Positions 1 to 12,060 are shown, counted from the first letter of the stretch. The stretch is 64,000 nucleotides of DNA from Chimonanthus salicifolius (GCA_013350335.1 CM023536.1:9568207-9632206), one strand, 5' to 3'. Numbers and translations are program-made. Notes: generated from the sequence alone by a model not told the origin.

Positions 1-468
1 AAGAACCCGTTTAAGATGGAGGAGATCTTGGATTCTAAGTCATTTTCAAAACAGAAGAACCATTCCTTATGGTGTTACCAAGTATGTGCAAGGTGTGGAT
101 AAAGAGGTTTGTCCATATCTAAAGGATTAGCCAAGTGTACTAAGAGATCTGGATACTTTGATGTTAAAAAAATTACAACCCCAAAATTTAGTGTTACATT
201 CTGCATACAATCGAGTTTTATTTCCTTAATATTTAGAGGTATTATAGTTATTTTGAAGCCTTTTCTTCTAAGGGTCATTAGAATTTCATATATCCATATT
301 ATGAGATAGTACTGTACTTCTTTAAGACCAAATGACCGGGTTAAAAAATGACGCTGCTAAGTGTTAACCGATATAGGCATATCAGTGACGCAACATGTAT
401 CGGCACAAAAAGAGTGATATATGACAATTTTCCTTCTTTTTTTTTTAATATTTTGTAGAGAAAAAAAA

Positions 469-518
<50 letters not shown>

Positions 519-1594
519 AAACAGTACAAGATGAATCGTGAGTTTATTTTGGTGAATAAAAGATCATTTTTATAGAGTCTTAGACCATAGAGAAAAATTG
601 CCAATACAAATAAAATGTTATAAAAATTAAAAAAGTTCCCAAAGTTAAAAAAAAAAAAAATAGAAAATCAATATTAGGAAACACGTGACATGAAAGTCAT
701 GTTCTCTAGTGTCTCATAATGACCTATATCTTCTTTTAAAATTCATGAAATTTTCATATAAAAAACCTTAGCGTCATAAAAAAATATTGAAAATAAGAAC
801 AACATCATACACCTTACAAAATATATCAATCATATTAAGACATCTTCATTTAATTTTATGGAACTAAATATTATTTCTATCATATTTTTCACAATACCCC
901 AAAATATCATATAAAAGAAGCTAAAAAACCTTAATTTCGTGAAATGATTGAAAAACACTAGGAAATTCACACAAACATGCTACATGCTATGTCATTCAAT
1001 TTCATAAACACTCTTATCATTTCATTAAATATTTTCTAAAAAAAGTCCAAAATGAGACTATCTTAAAGTCCACAAAGCGCAACCGAGTCCTTGCCAAATG
1101 TGTAGCCTAGGCCTCCTCATCTTTGGATTTCTAGTAGAGATCCATATCTAACAATTCATTGTATGGAGGCATTATTTTTCGTGAGTGTAAAGGTGTAAGG
1201 GTTTCATGTTTTTTTTCTTCTTATACTTTGTAGCTTCTTGCACATCTTGTGCTATTAATAGTATCTCATTATCATTTTTTTTTTAAAAAAAAAGAGAGAT
1301 TATTTTAGAGTAGAAATTCAAAAAGATAATGATAAATATAACTCTAAATGAATAAATTTGAAGGAAAATGAGGTTAAAAGGAAAATTCTTTTCAAACATG
1401 CAGAACTTGCTTTAAACGTTCTTAAAATCATGTCCAATCCCAGATTTCAAGTGAAAAATAGTTTTAATGTCTATTTAAAAATATTTTTTGGGCGATACAT
1501 ATCAGGTGTTTTATATATTTAAATTGATTAGCAAATGAACACGCATACCCTAAAGCCTCCAATTCACTGTAATCACAAATTGCAACTCATGTAG
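1..1594. other. AT-rich non-coding DNA upstream of the TBL exon
   Basis: No coding segment can be supported here. The stretch is AT-rich, with an (AT)n run at about 468-514 and several poly-A/T tracts. Because a TBL-family terminal exon begins at 1595 after a plausible acceptor, this is probably intron sequence of that gene, but I found no upstream TBL exon in it. Confidence 0.5.
468..514. repeat. (AT)n microsatellite
   Basis: Uninterrupted alternating AT of about 45 bp. Open frames across it translate to an Ile-Tyr repeat and are not genes. Confidence 0.95.
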
Positions 1595-1940
1595 GAGCAT
1601 GGATTGGAACCACCCCAATGGCATCAAGTGTGCGATGGAGACAACCCCAGTGTTGAACACATCCATGTCGTTGGACGTCGGCACGGATCAGCAAGTCTTT
1701 GCTATCGCCGTTAAAGTGATAAAATCAATGAAAGTTCTAGTTCACTTCCTCAACATCACCACTCTCTCAGAGTACAGAAAGGACGCGCACACGTCGATCT
1801 ACACCCTCCTCCACGGCGAGCCGCTGACTGCAGAGCAGAAGGCAGATCCCTTGAAGTATGCAGACTGTCTCCATTGGTGTCTTCCTGGGCTACCTGATAC
1901 TTGGAACGAATTACTCTATGCAAGTATCATGTCCCAGTGA
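1595..1940 (+). CDS. Terminal exon of a TRICHOME BIREFRINGENCE-LIKE (TBL/PMR5) O-acetyltransferase
   Basis: The exon follows an acceptor ending at 1594 (..CATGTAG) and runs open to the TGA at 1938-1940, about 114 codons. The translation has the C-terminal signature of plant TBL proteins: SMDWNHPNGIKCAMETTP, then HFLNITTLSEYRKDAHTS, then DCLHWCLPGLPDTWNELL. The last block holds the conserved DxxH motif (DCLH), which together with an N-terminal GDS motif forms the catalytic triad. Family members are Golgi membrane enzymes that O-acetylate cell-wall polysaccharides, mainly xylan or mannan; TBL29/ESK1 and the TBL30s are the best-known xylan members. This piece lacks the TM segment, TBL domain and GDS motif, which must lie in exons beyond the left edge or be lost. 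The terminus IMSQ has the usual family length. The exon shows no frameshift, so it may belong to a live gene, though an orphan exon is possible. Confidence 0.85.
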
Positions 1941-2289
1941 TGGCAATGGCACTACTACTTACATTGATATCTTATCCCCTACTTAACATTCTCATGTATT
2001 TTTGTTCATTGATGTTTGACTATTTGAGTTGGGAATTTTGTTCCTTTATGGGAAGACTCTCCTATCGTGATACACTCACTTTGAATTGCATGGTTACTTT
2101 AAAAATGGAGACCAAAAGGGAGAAATGTACGTGTAAAGAGCTTTTACCATGCGTTGAGGAAGCCTTTAGAAGAAATACATAACAACTCTTCCCCCAATCA
2201 AGGAAGTTGAACTTAGTCTAGTAAAAGGGGAGGAATGACTATGGGGTTCCCTGGGAAGTTGATATATCGGTCACAACATTGCCAATATT
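1941..2289. other. Downstream flank of the TBL exon
   Basis: Probable 3' flank or 3'UTR of the TBL exon. An ORF of about 90 codons overlaps it but shows no family resemblance. No convincing polyadenylation site was singled out. Confidence 0.4.
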
Positions 2290-3400
2290 AGAATATCAGT
2301 AAAAAATATAAAAAATTTGATGAAAAATAAAAAAATATAAAAAAAAAGGAAAATTGATATTTATCTTTTTATGGTGACATTTTGATTTTTAATGAAAAAT
2401 AATGGGTGATCCTTTTTTTTTAAAGAAAATTTAATGGTGATTTTCTTTTCTTTTTTTGATGGAAAATTAATGGTAACTTTTTAAAAAACCATGGAGAATT
2501 AATGGTGCCTAATCAAAACCGGTAAAAAATTATGGTTATTTTTCGTTTTTATTAAAATTTAATGTTTACTTTTCGTTTTTTGTTGAAAAATAAAAAGAGC
2601 TTAATCAAAACTGATATAAATTTATGATGAATTTTTCATTTTCTAAAAAAAATTAACGGTGACTATATAGATAATGATGGAAAATTAATGATGGCTTAAT
2701 CATTGTGAATTCTCGTTTTTTGATGGAAATTTAATTGTGATTTTTCATTTTCTTATGAAAATTAATGGTGACTTTTTAAAAAAACAATGAAAAATTAATA
2801 GTGGCTTTGTAAAAATCGAGAACATTTATTGTCATTTTTCATTTTTTTGATGAATTTAATTGTGTCTTTTCGTTTTTTTATGGAAATTAATCATAATTTA
2901 AAAAAAAAAAACTGAAAAAATAATGGTGGCTTAACCAAATCGTTAAATATTCATTATGATTTTTTGTTTTTAATGAAAATTTAATTGTGTCTTTTCATTT
3001 TTTAAGGAAATTATTGATAATTTTTTAAAAAACAATTTAAAATTAATGGTGGCTTAATCAAAATTGATGAACATTCATTGTGATTTTTCATTTTTTGTTA
3101 AAAATTTAATTATGTCGTTTTTTTTTATTGAAATTAATGATAATTTCTAAAAAAATTGAAAAATTAATGGTGCCTTGCTCAAAATCGATGAACATTCATT
3201 GTGATTTTTTGTATTTTAATGCAAATTTAATTGCCTTTTCGTTTTTTGATGGAAATTAATGCTATTTAAAAAAAAAACAATGAAAAATTAATGGTGGCTT
3301 AATCGAAATGGATGAAAATTTATGGTTGTGACTTTTCAACTTTAATGAAAATTTAATGGAGATTTTTAGTTTTTATTGAAAATTAATGGTGTTTTTTGAA
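2290..3400. repeat. Degenerate ~122-bp tandem repeat
   Basis: The phrase TAATGGTGGCTTAATC, or a close variant, recurs at about 2921, 3044, 3165 and 3289 (spacing 121-124 bp), with poorer copies at about 2500, 2690 and 2795. Each unit continues with GATGAACATTCATTGTGATT and a T-rich block. This is a diverged satellite-like array of about nine units. Confidence 0.8.
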
Positions 3401-3553
3401 CTTTTTTTGTCTTTTCTTAAAACGATGAAAATAATATTTGAATATGTAAATGACCGATATTTAATGAAAAAATTACATATTCATGAAGCCCATAATTATA
3501 TTTATTTTCTAAAAAAATCTGATTTTTTTTTTAAAAAGAATTCGGATGAGAGA

Positions 3554-3633
3554 GAATATATCGTCAATATATTGATATCGCCGATATTGATATATCAGCC
3601 GATATATCGCTATGGCCGATATTTTAACCCCTG
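3554..3633 (-). mobile_element. Truncated relative of the 6.0-kb MITE
   Basis: The segment is built from TATCGGCC/GATATATC words and ends at 3633 with TTTTAACCCCTG, the inverted form of the CAGGGGTTNAAATA terminus of the complete MITE at 6012-6256. A matching left terminus is not recognisable, so this looks like a one-ended fragment. Confidence 0.55.
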
Positions 3634-3639
3634 AAAAAT

Positions 3640-6600
3640 AGTAATTTTCATTTAGAAAATTAAAGCTTCTATAAGGGAAAAGAGAGTTTTTTATTTTTTT
3701 TAACCAAAAATGAAAGATTTTAAATAAATGGAGGGAGACTTTACAGTTGAAAAGGTAGTTATACATAGAAAATGAGAGTTTTGAAGTAGAAAATTAGCAT
3801 TTTTAAGATGAAATGGAGAGTTTTAACCGAGAAAATTGGTGCTTTAAGATAAATGGAGATTTCACATAGAAAATTAAAGGTTGAAAGAAAGAAACGAGCA
3901 GAGCAATTTAAAATGAAACGGGAAATTTTAGGAATAGGAATGAGAATGATTAGTAGAAAAATGTAGTTATTTTTTAACGTTATTTTAAGAAGGAAGTGAG
4001 TGTTTATCAAATAAAAAGTAGAGTTTAAAAATGAAAGCGAGAATTCCTACTAAGAAAATTAGAGTTTCTGCAAAAATACAAAAATAGAATAATTTGTGCA
4101 AAAAAGACTAATTGATTTGAAAGAATATAATCAACTCATGTAATTACATGAAGTTATCTAAAAAGAGAGAAATTCATGCCACAAGATAACTTTAAATAAA
4201 AGAAAATTAAAAAGGAAAATTCATCCATAAAAAGACAAAAAAATTAAAAACAAATGAATTTTATAAATAAATTTGGCAAATGGTTGTGATTTGTTTTTAG
4301 TGTTAACAAAGAAAAATACATATTCATAAAAAAATAACTAAAAAGTGATTTTAATTTTCATTTTCATTTAGTAATAGGAACTGTCATATTAGTTTTGGAT
4401 AAAAAAAAAGGAGTTTTAAGAGTTTTTCTAATAGAAAATAAGAGATTTATGGAAGAAAAATATTGTTTTAGGATAAAATTGATAGTTTTTTAATAGAAAA
4501 AAGGGTTTTAAGGAAAAAAAAGAAGAAGAGACTTTTTAAGAAATGGAGGCACTTTTCAATGAACAAAGAGTGTTTTACGAAAATAAAAGCAACGCTTTAA
4601 AAAGAAAATAGACATTTTTAAGATGAAAAAAGAGTTTCAATCTAAAAGGTGAGTTATAAAAACAAAATGAGAGTTTTAAAGTACAAAATTAGTGTTTTTA
4701 AGATGAAAAAGGAAGTTTTAACCAAGAAAATGGGTGTTTTAAGATAAATGGGGAGTTTCATGTAGGAAATGGGAGGTTTAAGGAAAGAAATTAACATTTA
4801 AAAATGAAAAAGGGTAAATTCTACGAATAAAAATGAGCGTTTATAGTAGAAAAATGTCATTATATTTTTACATTGTTTTAAGAAGTAAGTGAGTGTTTTT
4901 CAGATAAAAATTAGAATTTTAAAATGTAAATGAGTTCCTACTAAGAAAATTAAATTTTGTATGAAAACCCAAAAATAAAATAATTTATGCAAAATGACTA
5001 ATTGATTTCAAAGAATATGATCAACTCTTGTAATGATGTTATACAAAAATACGCAAAATTCAAGCCAGAAAATAACTTTAAATAAAAAAGATTTTAAAGA
5101 AAGAAAATTCATCCATTAAAAGACCAAACACTGAAAACAAATGAATTTTATAATTTCACTTTGCAAATTTGAAGGATTTAACCTATAAATTTATCAAATG
5201 TTTGTGGTTTGTTTTTAGTGTTAACAAAGAAATAAATAAATATTCAAATAAAAAACAACTAAAAAGAAATTTTAATTTTAAATTGATTTGGCAAGTAAGA
5301 ATTTTCATATTAGTTTTGGATAAAAGGAATTTTGAAAGTTTTTCTAATAGAAAATAAGAGATTTTCGGAATAAAAGCAATGTTTTGGGATGCAAATGAGA
5401 GTTTTTGCATGGAAAAGGGTTTTTAAGAAAAAGATCAGACTTTATAAGAAAAGCAAAGCGTTAAAAAGAAAGTAGACATTTTTAAGATGAAAGAAAAGTT
5501 ATAATATAGAAAAAATTAGTATTTCAAGATAAATGCAAAACTTTCACCTCTAATTTAAAAATAAAAATGAGTGATTTAAGATAAAAATGGGAGCTTTTCG
5601 AAGAAAAATAAAAATTTCTAATAGAGAAAAAGGGTTAGACGAAGAAAATTGGATTTTTAAGAAGAAAATGAGTGATTTTCAGGTGAAAAATAGAGTTTAT
5701 GATGAAAAAAAAAGTTATAATATAGAAAAAATTAGTGTTTCAAGATAAATGCAAAGCTTTCACTTAGAAAATGCATTTAATTTAAAAATAAAAAATGAGT
5801 GATTTAAGATGAACATGGGAGCTTTTCGAAGAAAAATAAAAATTTCTAATAGAGAAAGGTCGTTAGACGAAGAAAAATAAAAATTTCTAATAGAGAAAAG
5901 TGGTTAGACGAAGAAAAATGGATTTTTAAGAAGAAAATTAGTGATTTTCAGGTGAAAAATAGAGTTTAAGATGAAAATAGTAGTTATCAGTTAGAAAACT
6001 AGAGTTTCAATCAGGGGTTTAAATACCGTTATCGGTCGATATATCGGCCGATAAGATATGTCGACCAATATATCGTTATCGGCCGATATTTTTTTTTCTC
6101 CAGCCGATATCGGCCGATATTTTGATATCGGCGGATATGATACGGCCGATATATAGACCGAGAAGGTGAATATCGGCCGATAATGATATATATCGGCCGA
6201 TATTCACTCCTTCAAAACCGATACATATATCATATCGGCCGATATTTGCACCCCTGGTTTCGATAAAGAAACGGAGAGTTAAGAACAAAATGAAAGGTTT
6301 TATACAAAATAGAGACACTTTTCAGTTGAAAGGCGAGTTACACGAAGAAAATGACAGTTTTCAAATAGAAAAATACCATTTTCAAAATGAGAGGTTTAAC
6401 GAAAGAAATGAGTATTTTAAAATGAAAAGGGGGGCTTTTAGGAGAAATGAGAGTTTCTACTAGATAAAGATGGTTATATTTTAACGTTGTTTTAAGAAGT
6501 GAGTGTTTTTTAAATAAATAATTATAATTGTAAAATGAAAACGAGAGTTCCTACTGAGAAAACTCAAAAATAAAATTATTTATGCAAAAAAGACTTAATT

Positions 6601-8460
6601 GATTTGAAAGAATATGATCAAATCTTGTAATGATGTGTCATCTAAACATATGGAAAATGCATACCACAAAATAAATTTAAATAAAAAATATTTTTATGAA
6701 AGTAGTTCATCCATAAAAAGACTAAAAATAGAAAACATATGAATATTTAATTTCACTCGCCGAATTTGAACGATTTAACCTATAGATTTATCAAATGGTT
6801 ATGATTTTCTTTTAGTGTTAACAATGAAAAATAAATATTCATCCAAAAATAATTAAAAATAAATTTTTATTTTAAAAATTGATTTGGCACGTAAATTTTT
6901 TCATATTAGTTTTGGATAAAAGGAGTTTTGAGAGTTTTTCTAAATAAAAAATAAGAGATTTAGAGAAGAAAATGGATTTTTTGAATGGGAAAGGGCATAT
7001 TTCAGTTGTAAAAGAGTACATAAAAAGAAAAACAAAGTGTTAAAAAGAAATGGACATTTTTAAGTTGAAAAAAGAGATTTTATTTAGAAAATTAACTTTT
7101 AATATAAATCAAAGTTTTCACATAGAAAGTGCATCTAATTTTCAAAAGAAAATTTAGTATTTTAGGATGAAAAAGTGAGCCTTACGAAGAAAATAGAAGT
7201 TTCTAATAGAAAAGAGGAGTAAGACGAAGGAAACATATTTTTAATAAGAAAATGAGTGCTTTCGGATGAAAAATGCAGTTATATTTTAACATTGTTTTAA
7301 GAGAAAGTAAGTGTTTTTTTCAGATAAAAAGTAGTGTTTTAAAATGAAAACAAGAGTTCCTATTTTCAAGTTTTTACTTAGAAAATCAGAGTTTCTATAA
7401 AGAAAAATAGATGTTTTTAAACAAAATAAAAGATTTTAAATGAATTGGAGGGAGAATTTTAAGATGAAAATAAGAGTTTTAACTAAGAAAATGAGTGTTT
7501 CTTAAATAGAAGATCAGAGGTTTAAAGAAAGAAATGAGTAATTTAAAATGAAAACGAGAGATGTTATGAATAAAAATTAGAATCTCTAGTAGAAAAAAGT
7601 GGTTATATTTTAAGGATGTTTCAGAAAGGGAGTGTTTTTTCGATAAAAGGTAGAGTTTAAAAAAAAAAAAATCTGAAAAACAAAGTAGAGTTTTTAAATG
7701 AAAAAATTAGAATTTCAGTAAATGCCCAAAAATAGAATATTTTATACAAAACAAGATTTACTTGATTTGAAAAAATATGATCAATTCTTGTAATGAAGTT
7801 ATCTAAAAATTATGGAAAATTTATGGCACAAAATAACTTTAATAGAAAAGGTTTTTACAATAGAAATAAAAGTCTAAAAACAGAAAACAAAGGAATTTTA
7901 TGATTTTAAGTGGCAAATTTGATGGATTCAACCTATGAACTTATCAAATGGATGTGATTTGTTTTAACGGTAAACAAATAAAAAATAAATATTCATTAAA
8001 AAATAACTATAAAGAATGGAAAATAGATGGCAAGTGCCTAATTGAATTGGTCGGTCGTGTAGGAACAAGGTTCAAATCTCTTGATTTGGTAAGTTCGGAT
8101 TTACATATTAATTTTGGATAAAAAGAGTTTCGACACTTTTTCTAATGAAAATAAGAGATTTACGCAAGATGGTGGTAGAGTTTTAGGATGAACATGAGAG
8201 TTTTTAAATGGAAAAGTTCTTAAAGAAAAAAAATAAGAAATTTTATAAAAAAATTAGGCACTTTTCAGTTAAAAATGAGTATTTTATGAAGAAAAGCAAA
8301 GCTTTAAAAAATAAATATTTTAAGATGAAAAAAAGAGTAATTTTTCTTCAGTTGAAAACATTAGTTATGTGAAGAAATTGAGATTTTGAAGTAGAAAATT
8401 AGCCTTTTTTTAAGGTGAAAGAAAGAGTTTCTGTCGAGAAAATGGTCTTTTAAGATACAT
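3640..8460. repeat. Purine-skewed higher-order repeat block (left copy)
   Basis: Short words of about 20 nt such as GAGAGTTTTAAGATGAAAAT recur throughout, with strong excess of A and G over C on this strand. Superimposed is a conserved core of about 370-440 bp that starts near CCAAAAATAGAATAATTTATG and ends near TTTTGGATAAAAGGAGTTTTG. Core copies lie at about 4072-4450, 4967-5364, 6560-6965 and 7720-8163, all in the same orientation, so the higher-order period varies between about 0.9 and 1.6 kb. The same family reappears at 27705-33828. No coding capacity is visible. Its class is unknown to me: satellite, or the body of a non-autonomous element. Confidence 0.75.
6012..6256. mobile_element. 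hAT-like MITE made of TATCGGCCGATA words
   Basis: A 245-bp element with inverted termini CAGGGGTTTAAATACCG and (reverse complement of the right end) CAGGGGTGCAAATATCGG. It is flanked by 8-bp target duplications GTTTCAAT (6004-6011) and GTTTCGAT (6257-6264), 7 of 8 identical. The 8-bp duplication and CAGGGGTK ends fit the hAT superfamily. The interior is packed with the palindrome TATCGGCCGATA and variants. No transposase is encoded. Confidence 0.85.
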
Positions 8461-8463
8461 GGA

Positions 8464-9760
8464 TTCTGCGAAATGAGGAGAGAGGCAATAGAGGAAGAAG
8501 GATAAGAGAGGTGATAAAAAACCCCCGATACCCACTCCTCTTTTTCGTATTTTATTTTATGATTCCTAATTTTCGCACGCTTGGGCAAGGCCTTATAGGA
8601 GTTATGCCTCTTTGGAGGCCCTGCTTGTTTGAAGGCCCTAGGCTACAGCCTACTTCGTCTTTAGGTAGGGCCGGGCCTGCTCATTTCTACAAGTGAAATG
8701 AGAATTTTTAGGTTCATCTTTGTTTCATTTCTTCTGGTCACTGTCTCCCTTGCTATTTTGAAGTTCATTCCACTGTATGTATGTCTTTTTATGATTTTTA
8801 CTTTTTCGTATTACTAACTGAATGTGATATCCACTGCGTCTTCGTATTTTATTTTACCATTTCTCATTTTCTGAGAAATGAGAACAGATATCATTGCTCT
8901 TCTTTGTATTTTGTTTTATGATTTCTCGTATTCTGCGAAATGAGGAGAGAGGCAATAGAGGAAGAAGGATAAGAGAGATGATGAAAAACCCCCGATCTCA
9001 CTGTTCTTTTTCGTATTTTATTTTATGATTTCTCATTTTAGTACGCGCGCACTCCGGACGAGCGGCGTGCGTGCGAAACGTAGTTTTGGGCCAGGCCTTA
9101 TAGGGGTTATGCCTCTTTGGAGGCCCTAGGCTACAGCCTACTTCGTCTATAAGCAGGGCCGGGCCTGCTTATTTTTACAAGTGAAATGAGAATTTTTAGG
9201 TTCATCTTCATTTCATTTCTTCTGGTCTCCTGCCGTATGTATGTCTTTTTATGATTTTTACTTCTTCGTATTGCTAACTGAATATGATATCCACTGCCTT
9301 TTCGTATTTTATTTTACCATTTCTCATTTTCTGCGAAATGAGAATAGATATCACTGCTCTTATTTGTATTTTGTTTTATGATTTCTCATATTCTGCGAAA
9401 TGAGGAAAGAGGCGATGGAGGAAGAAGGAGAAGAGAGGTGATGAAAAACCCCAAATACGCACTGTTTTTCTTCGTATTTTATTTTATAATTTCTAATTTT
9501 AGCACGCACGCCGCGCTTTTCGCACGCTCAGCGTGCGTCTGAAACGCAGTTTTGAGCCATGCCTTATAGGGGTTATGCCTCTTTCGAGGCCCTGCCTGTT
9601 TGGAGGAAGAACGAGAAGAGAGGTGATGAAAAACCCTCGAAACCCACTACTCTTCTTCGTATTTTATTTTATAATTTCTCATTTTTTGCAAAATGAGAAG
9701 AGAGACGATGGAGGGAGAAAAAGAAGAGAGGTGATGGAGGGAAAATGAAAAGATGGTGTT
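8464..9760. repeat. ~463-bp tandem repeat array
   Basis: Units start with TTCTGCGAAATGAGGARAGA at 8464, 8931 and 9391 (periods 467 and 460), followed by a truncated fourth unit ending near 9760. Each full unit contains a CTTATAGGRGTTATGCCTC block and, in the first two, a GCCGGGCCTGCT block. Short ORFs run through it but are not conserved in frame between units. Confidence 0.85.
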
Positions 9761-9802
9761 GGCTGGTCCGGCCTAGGAAATCAGAGTGTCACCGTTTGTG
9801 CC

Positions 9803-9955
9803 AATGTTATCAGGGCTGAAATATCTAACGAACCGTTTTCGAGGCATTTTAAATTCAACCGGATTCAACCGGCTTGAATCAGATTCAACTGGGTTCAACC
9901 GGATTTAACCAGTTCAACCGGATTCAACCGGTTTCAACCGGATTCACCCTCAGAC
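9803..9955. mobile_element. Degenerate MITE remnant with TTCAACCGGAT minisatellite
   Basis: The left part (CCAATGTTATCAGGGCTG.. AACGAACCGTTTTCGAGG) resembles the left end of the MITE at 11619. It is followed by about nine copies of an 11-bp unit TTCAACCGGAT at 9850-9950. The right terminus is not recognisable. Confidence 0.5.
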
Positions 9956-10114
9956 CTTTTTTTTTTTCTTTATCTCTCTCCAGTAATAAGAAAAAAATTC
10001 TATCCGTGTATCTTCAAAAAATTTACTTGTAATTTAAAATATTTATTTTTCTTTTTCTTTATTTTCATTGTTACATCATATTATCCGAATAAATTGTTTT
10101 AATTTAACACACAG

Positions 10115-10512
10115 GATATCTGATAGGGCAAAGGAGTATACATTGGCCCTTGTGAGAACAGACTCGTCTGGAGACCACATCGACATGGTTATAAGGTATA
10201 CTTGGGAGGCTGGTTTCACTATCATCCATTAGGACTATATTCCACATGATGAGTATATGGTAAACTTCTTCTACGACTATCGTGATGGAATGTACCTCTT
10301 TCCAACATTGCACAATTATCTGAAAAAGGTAAACATTACTTTATTTCATTTCACAACCAATATAGTACCTGCCATCTGTTAATCTATAACATATTTTTTC
10401 TCAGTGGCCCTCTCATTGTGATGTTTCTTAAGAAAGAGAATGTGATAGAGGATTCGCTTGCTCTCATTCAACCAACAACAACAGAGGCAGGAACAGACAA
10501 AACTTTTCGAGA
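10115..10512 (+). pseudogene. NDPK-like pseudogene, copy A
   Basis: Two exon-like segments can be read: 10115-10328 after acceptor ACAG, and about 10405-10512 after TTTCTCAG, with a GT donor at 10329. The first gives ISDRAKEYTLALVRTD and then YTWEAGFTIIH; the second gives GPLIVMFLKKENVIEDSLA and LIQPTTTEAG. This follows the nucleoside diphosphate kinase fold order (KERTLAMIKPD.., EAGFTI, the SGPV.MVLE block, GPT) and most resembles the divergent plant NDPK5-type group. The catalytic-histidine segment is not found. The copy is broken by an in-frame TAG after FTIIH and by a splice-phase mismatch at the exon junction. NDPKs transfer phosphate between nucleoside di- and triphosphates; this copy cannot make the full enzyme. 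Retained introns argue against a processed pseudogene. The family assignment is by recalled motif order. Confidence 0.6.
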
Positions 10513-10948
10513 GAGGTTATCTCCTATGTTAATTTTATTTTTCTGAGAAACTCATTTTTTTAAGAAATTTAGTTAATTTTATCCTCTTTATAACATGGAT
10601 AAACTGTTAACTATGTGCCTTTCTTCTTTTTCGAGTTCAAGCTGTATCATTTTCAATGCAATTCATGTATTTATATAATCTTGCTATTTTCATCCAAAAC
10701 ATGACAATTCAGCTATTCATCTAGGAGGTCTCACTGTGGATGGTCTATGTGGCGTAATTTCCCATTGATTAGAGAGCATGAAATTTGGGCCATTGTTTCT
10801 AAATGATCATTTTATATCATTAAGAACCAAACTGAATCTGAAAACCTCTTTTACTGGGCATAAAATCTTATGTCATTGTGGGCCCATGACTGAATCTAGT
10901 TGAATATGAATCAGTTTTTTTGCATCTTGTTTTCCCCAAATCTGTTTG

Positions 10949-10950
<2 letters not shown>

Positions 10951-11003
<53 letters not shown>
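10951..11003. repeat. (AT)n microsatellite
   Basis: About 50 bp of alternating AT inside duplication unit A. The homologous position in unit B (about 12975) has only a short A run, so the tract arose or expanded after the duplication, or contracted in B. Confidence 0.95.
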
Positions 11004-11007
<4 letters not shown>

Positions 11008-11618
11008 TGTTGCTCAAATTTCTTACAAATACTTTTGAGAAAACAGAGAAATCATTTTGTTACTAGTACTTCTACTTTCCATCGTATTTTCCTGAAACCT
11101 ACTCTATGAAATCCACAATTTCTTTAAGATGGAATACCTCTTAGTTTAGTAGCTCAGATTTACATCTCATAAAGCAAAATCGTAGCACAAATCTGCACGT
11201 GTTTTGCTTTTAATAATTTCTTGAAACCTATTAGAAACCAATCAGATCTGTCCAGATTGCAGCCAGCATTCAGTCAAGTGACAAATTTGTCCTTCACTTA
11301 GTAGAAAATTCAACAAAATGTAAGTAAAAGGAATGGGATCTTATGTTTCCTGATGATACTTAAATTGAAAATTCTAGTTTCAGGTTTTGAGGCTCTTCTA
11401 TTCTCTGAATCAGTGGACAACTTGTTTCTAATCATTTCTCTTGTGTAACAGATTTCTAAAACTGATATGCCCATTTTTCAGTTTTTTCCAAATTTCCAAA
11501 ACTTGTCAAGAGCCAAACAGAACTTCTTTTGTTCCTACTGCTATCCAGTCCAATTTGTAAATAGTATGTTTGGAAAAAAGAGATAAGGGTAAAATGAGAA
11601 AAAAATTCCATCTGTGTA

Positions 11619-12060
11619 CAACGTTATCAAAATCGGACTGTCCAACGAACCGTCTTCAAGGCATTTTGGTTTCAACTGGGTTAAACCGCAGTCAAAACCG
11701 GCCAAGTAGTTAAGTAAGATATCATTTACCAATAACATTAATATAAATATTAAAAATAACATTTAAACTCTGAGTAATATACCAAAACGGTAAAAGATAT
11801 GGGATAGAAATGGTAATAAACATTTGTATTTCAAGTATATACATTTTTTAATATTATTTTGAAAGGAAAATTTTTTTAAAAAAAAATAAAAAATTCAAAA
11901 TTTGTGAGCCGTAGTCCGTGACTCATGGTTTGTGGGTTAAAACCGCAGAAAACCAAAAAACCGCAGCTCTGACCGGTTTTCCATGGTTTTGACCCAGAAC
12001 CGGCTCTCAACCATGATCGAACCGCAGCCGCCGCGGTTCGGTCCAGTTTTTATAACATTG
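11619..12060. mobile_element. hAT-like MITE inserted in duplication unit B
   Basis: A 442-bp insertion with imperfect inverted ends CAACGTTATCAAAATCGGAC and CAATGTTATAAAAACTGGAC. It is flanked by 8-bp duplications TCTGTGTA (11611-11618) and TCCATGTA (12061-12068). Unit A has the uninterrupted site TCCGTGTATCTTC near 10005, which confirms the boundaries. The right half is rich in AACCG/CGGTT words typical of this group of plant MITEs. No transposase is present. Confidence 0.85.

Noticed and set aside
2240..3633. A single large MITE spanning the 122-bp array, ending at the CAGGGG-type terminus at 3633
   Set aside because: The left side (TATGGGGTTCCC.., about 2238) does not match the terminus well and no target duplication is present.
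8031..8095. tRNA-like B-box (GGTTCAAATCTC) inserted in a repeat core
   Set aside because: Too short, no convincing A box and no target duplication beyond a weak GGYAAGT match; not enough to call a SINE or tRNA.
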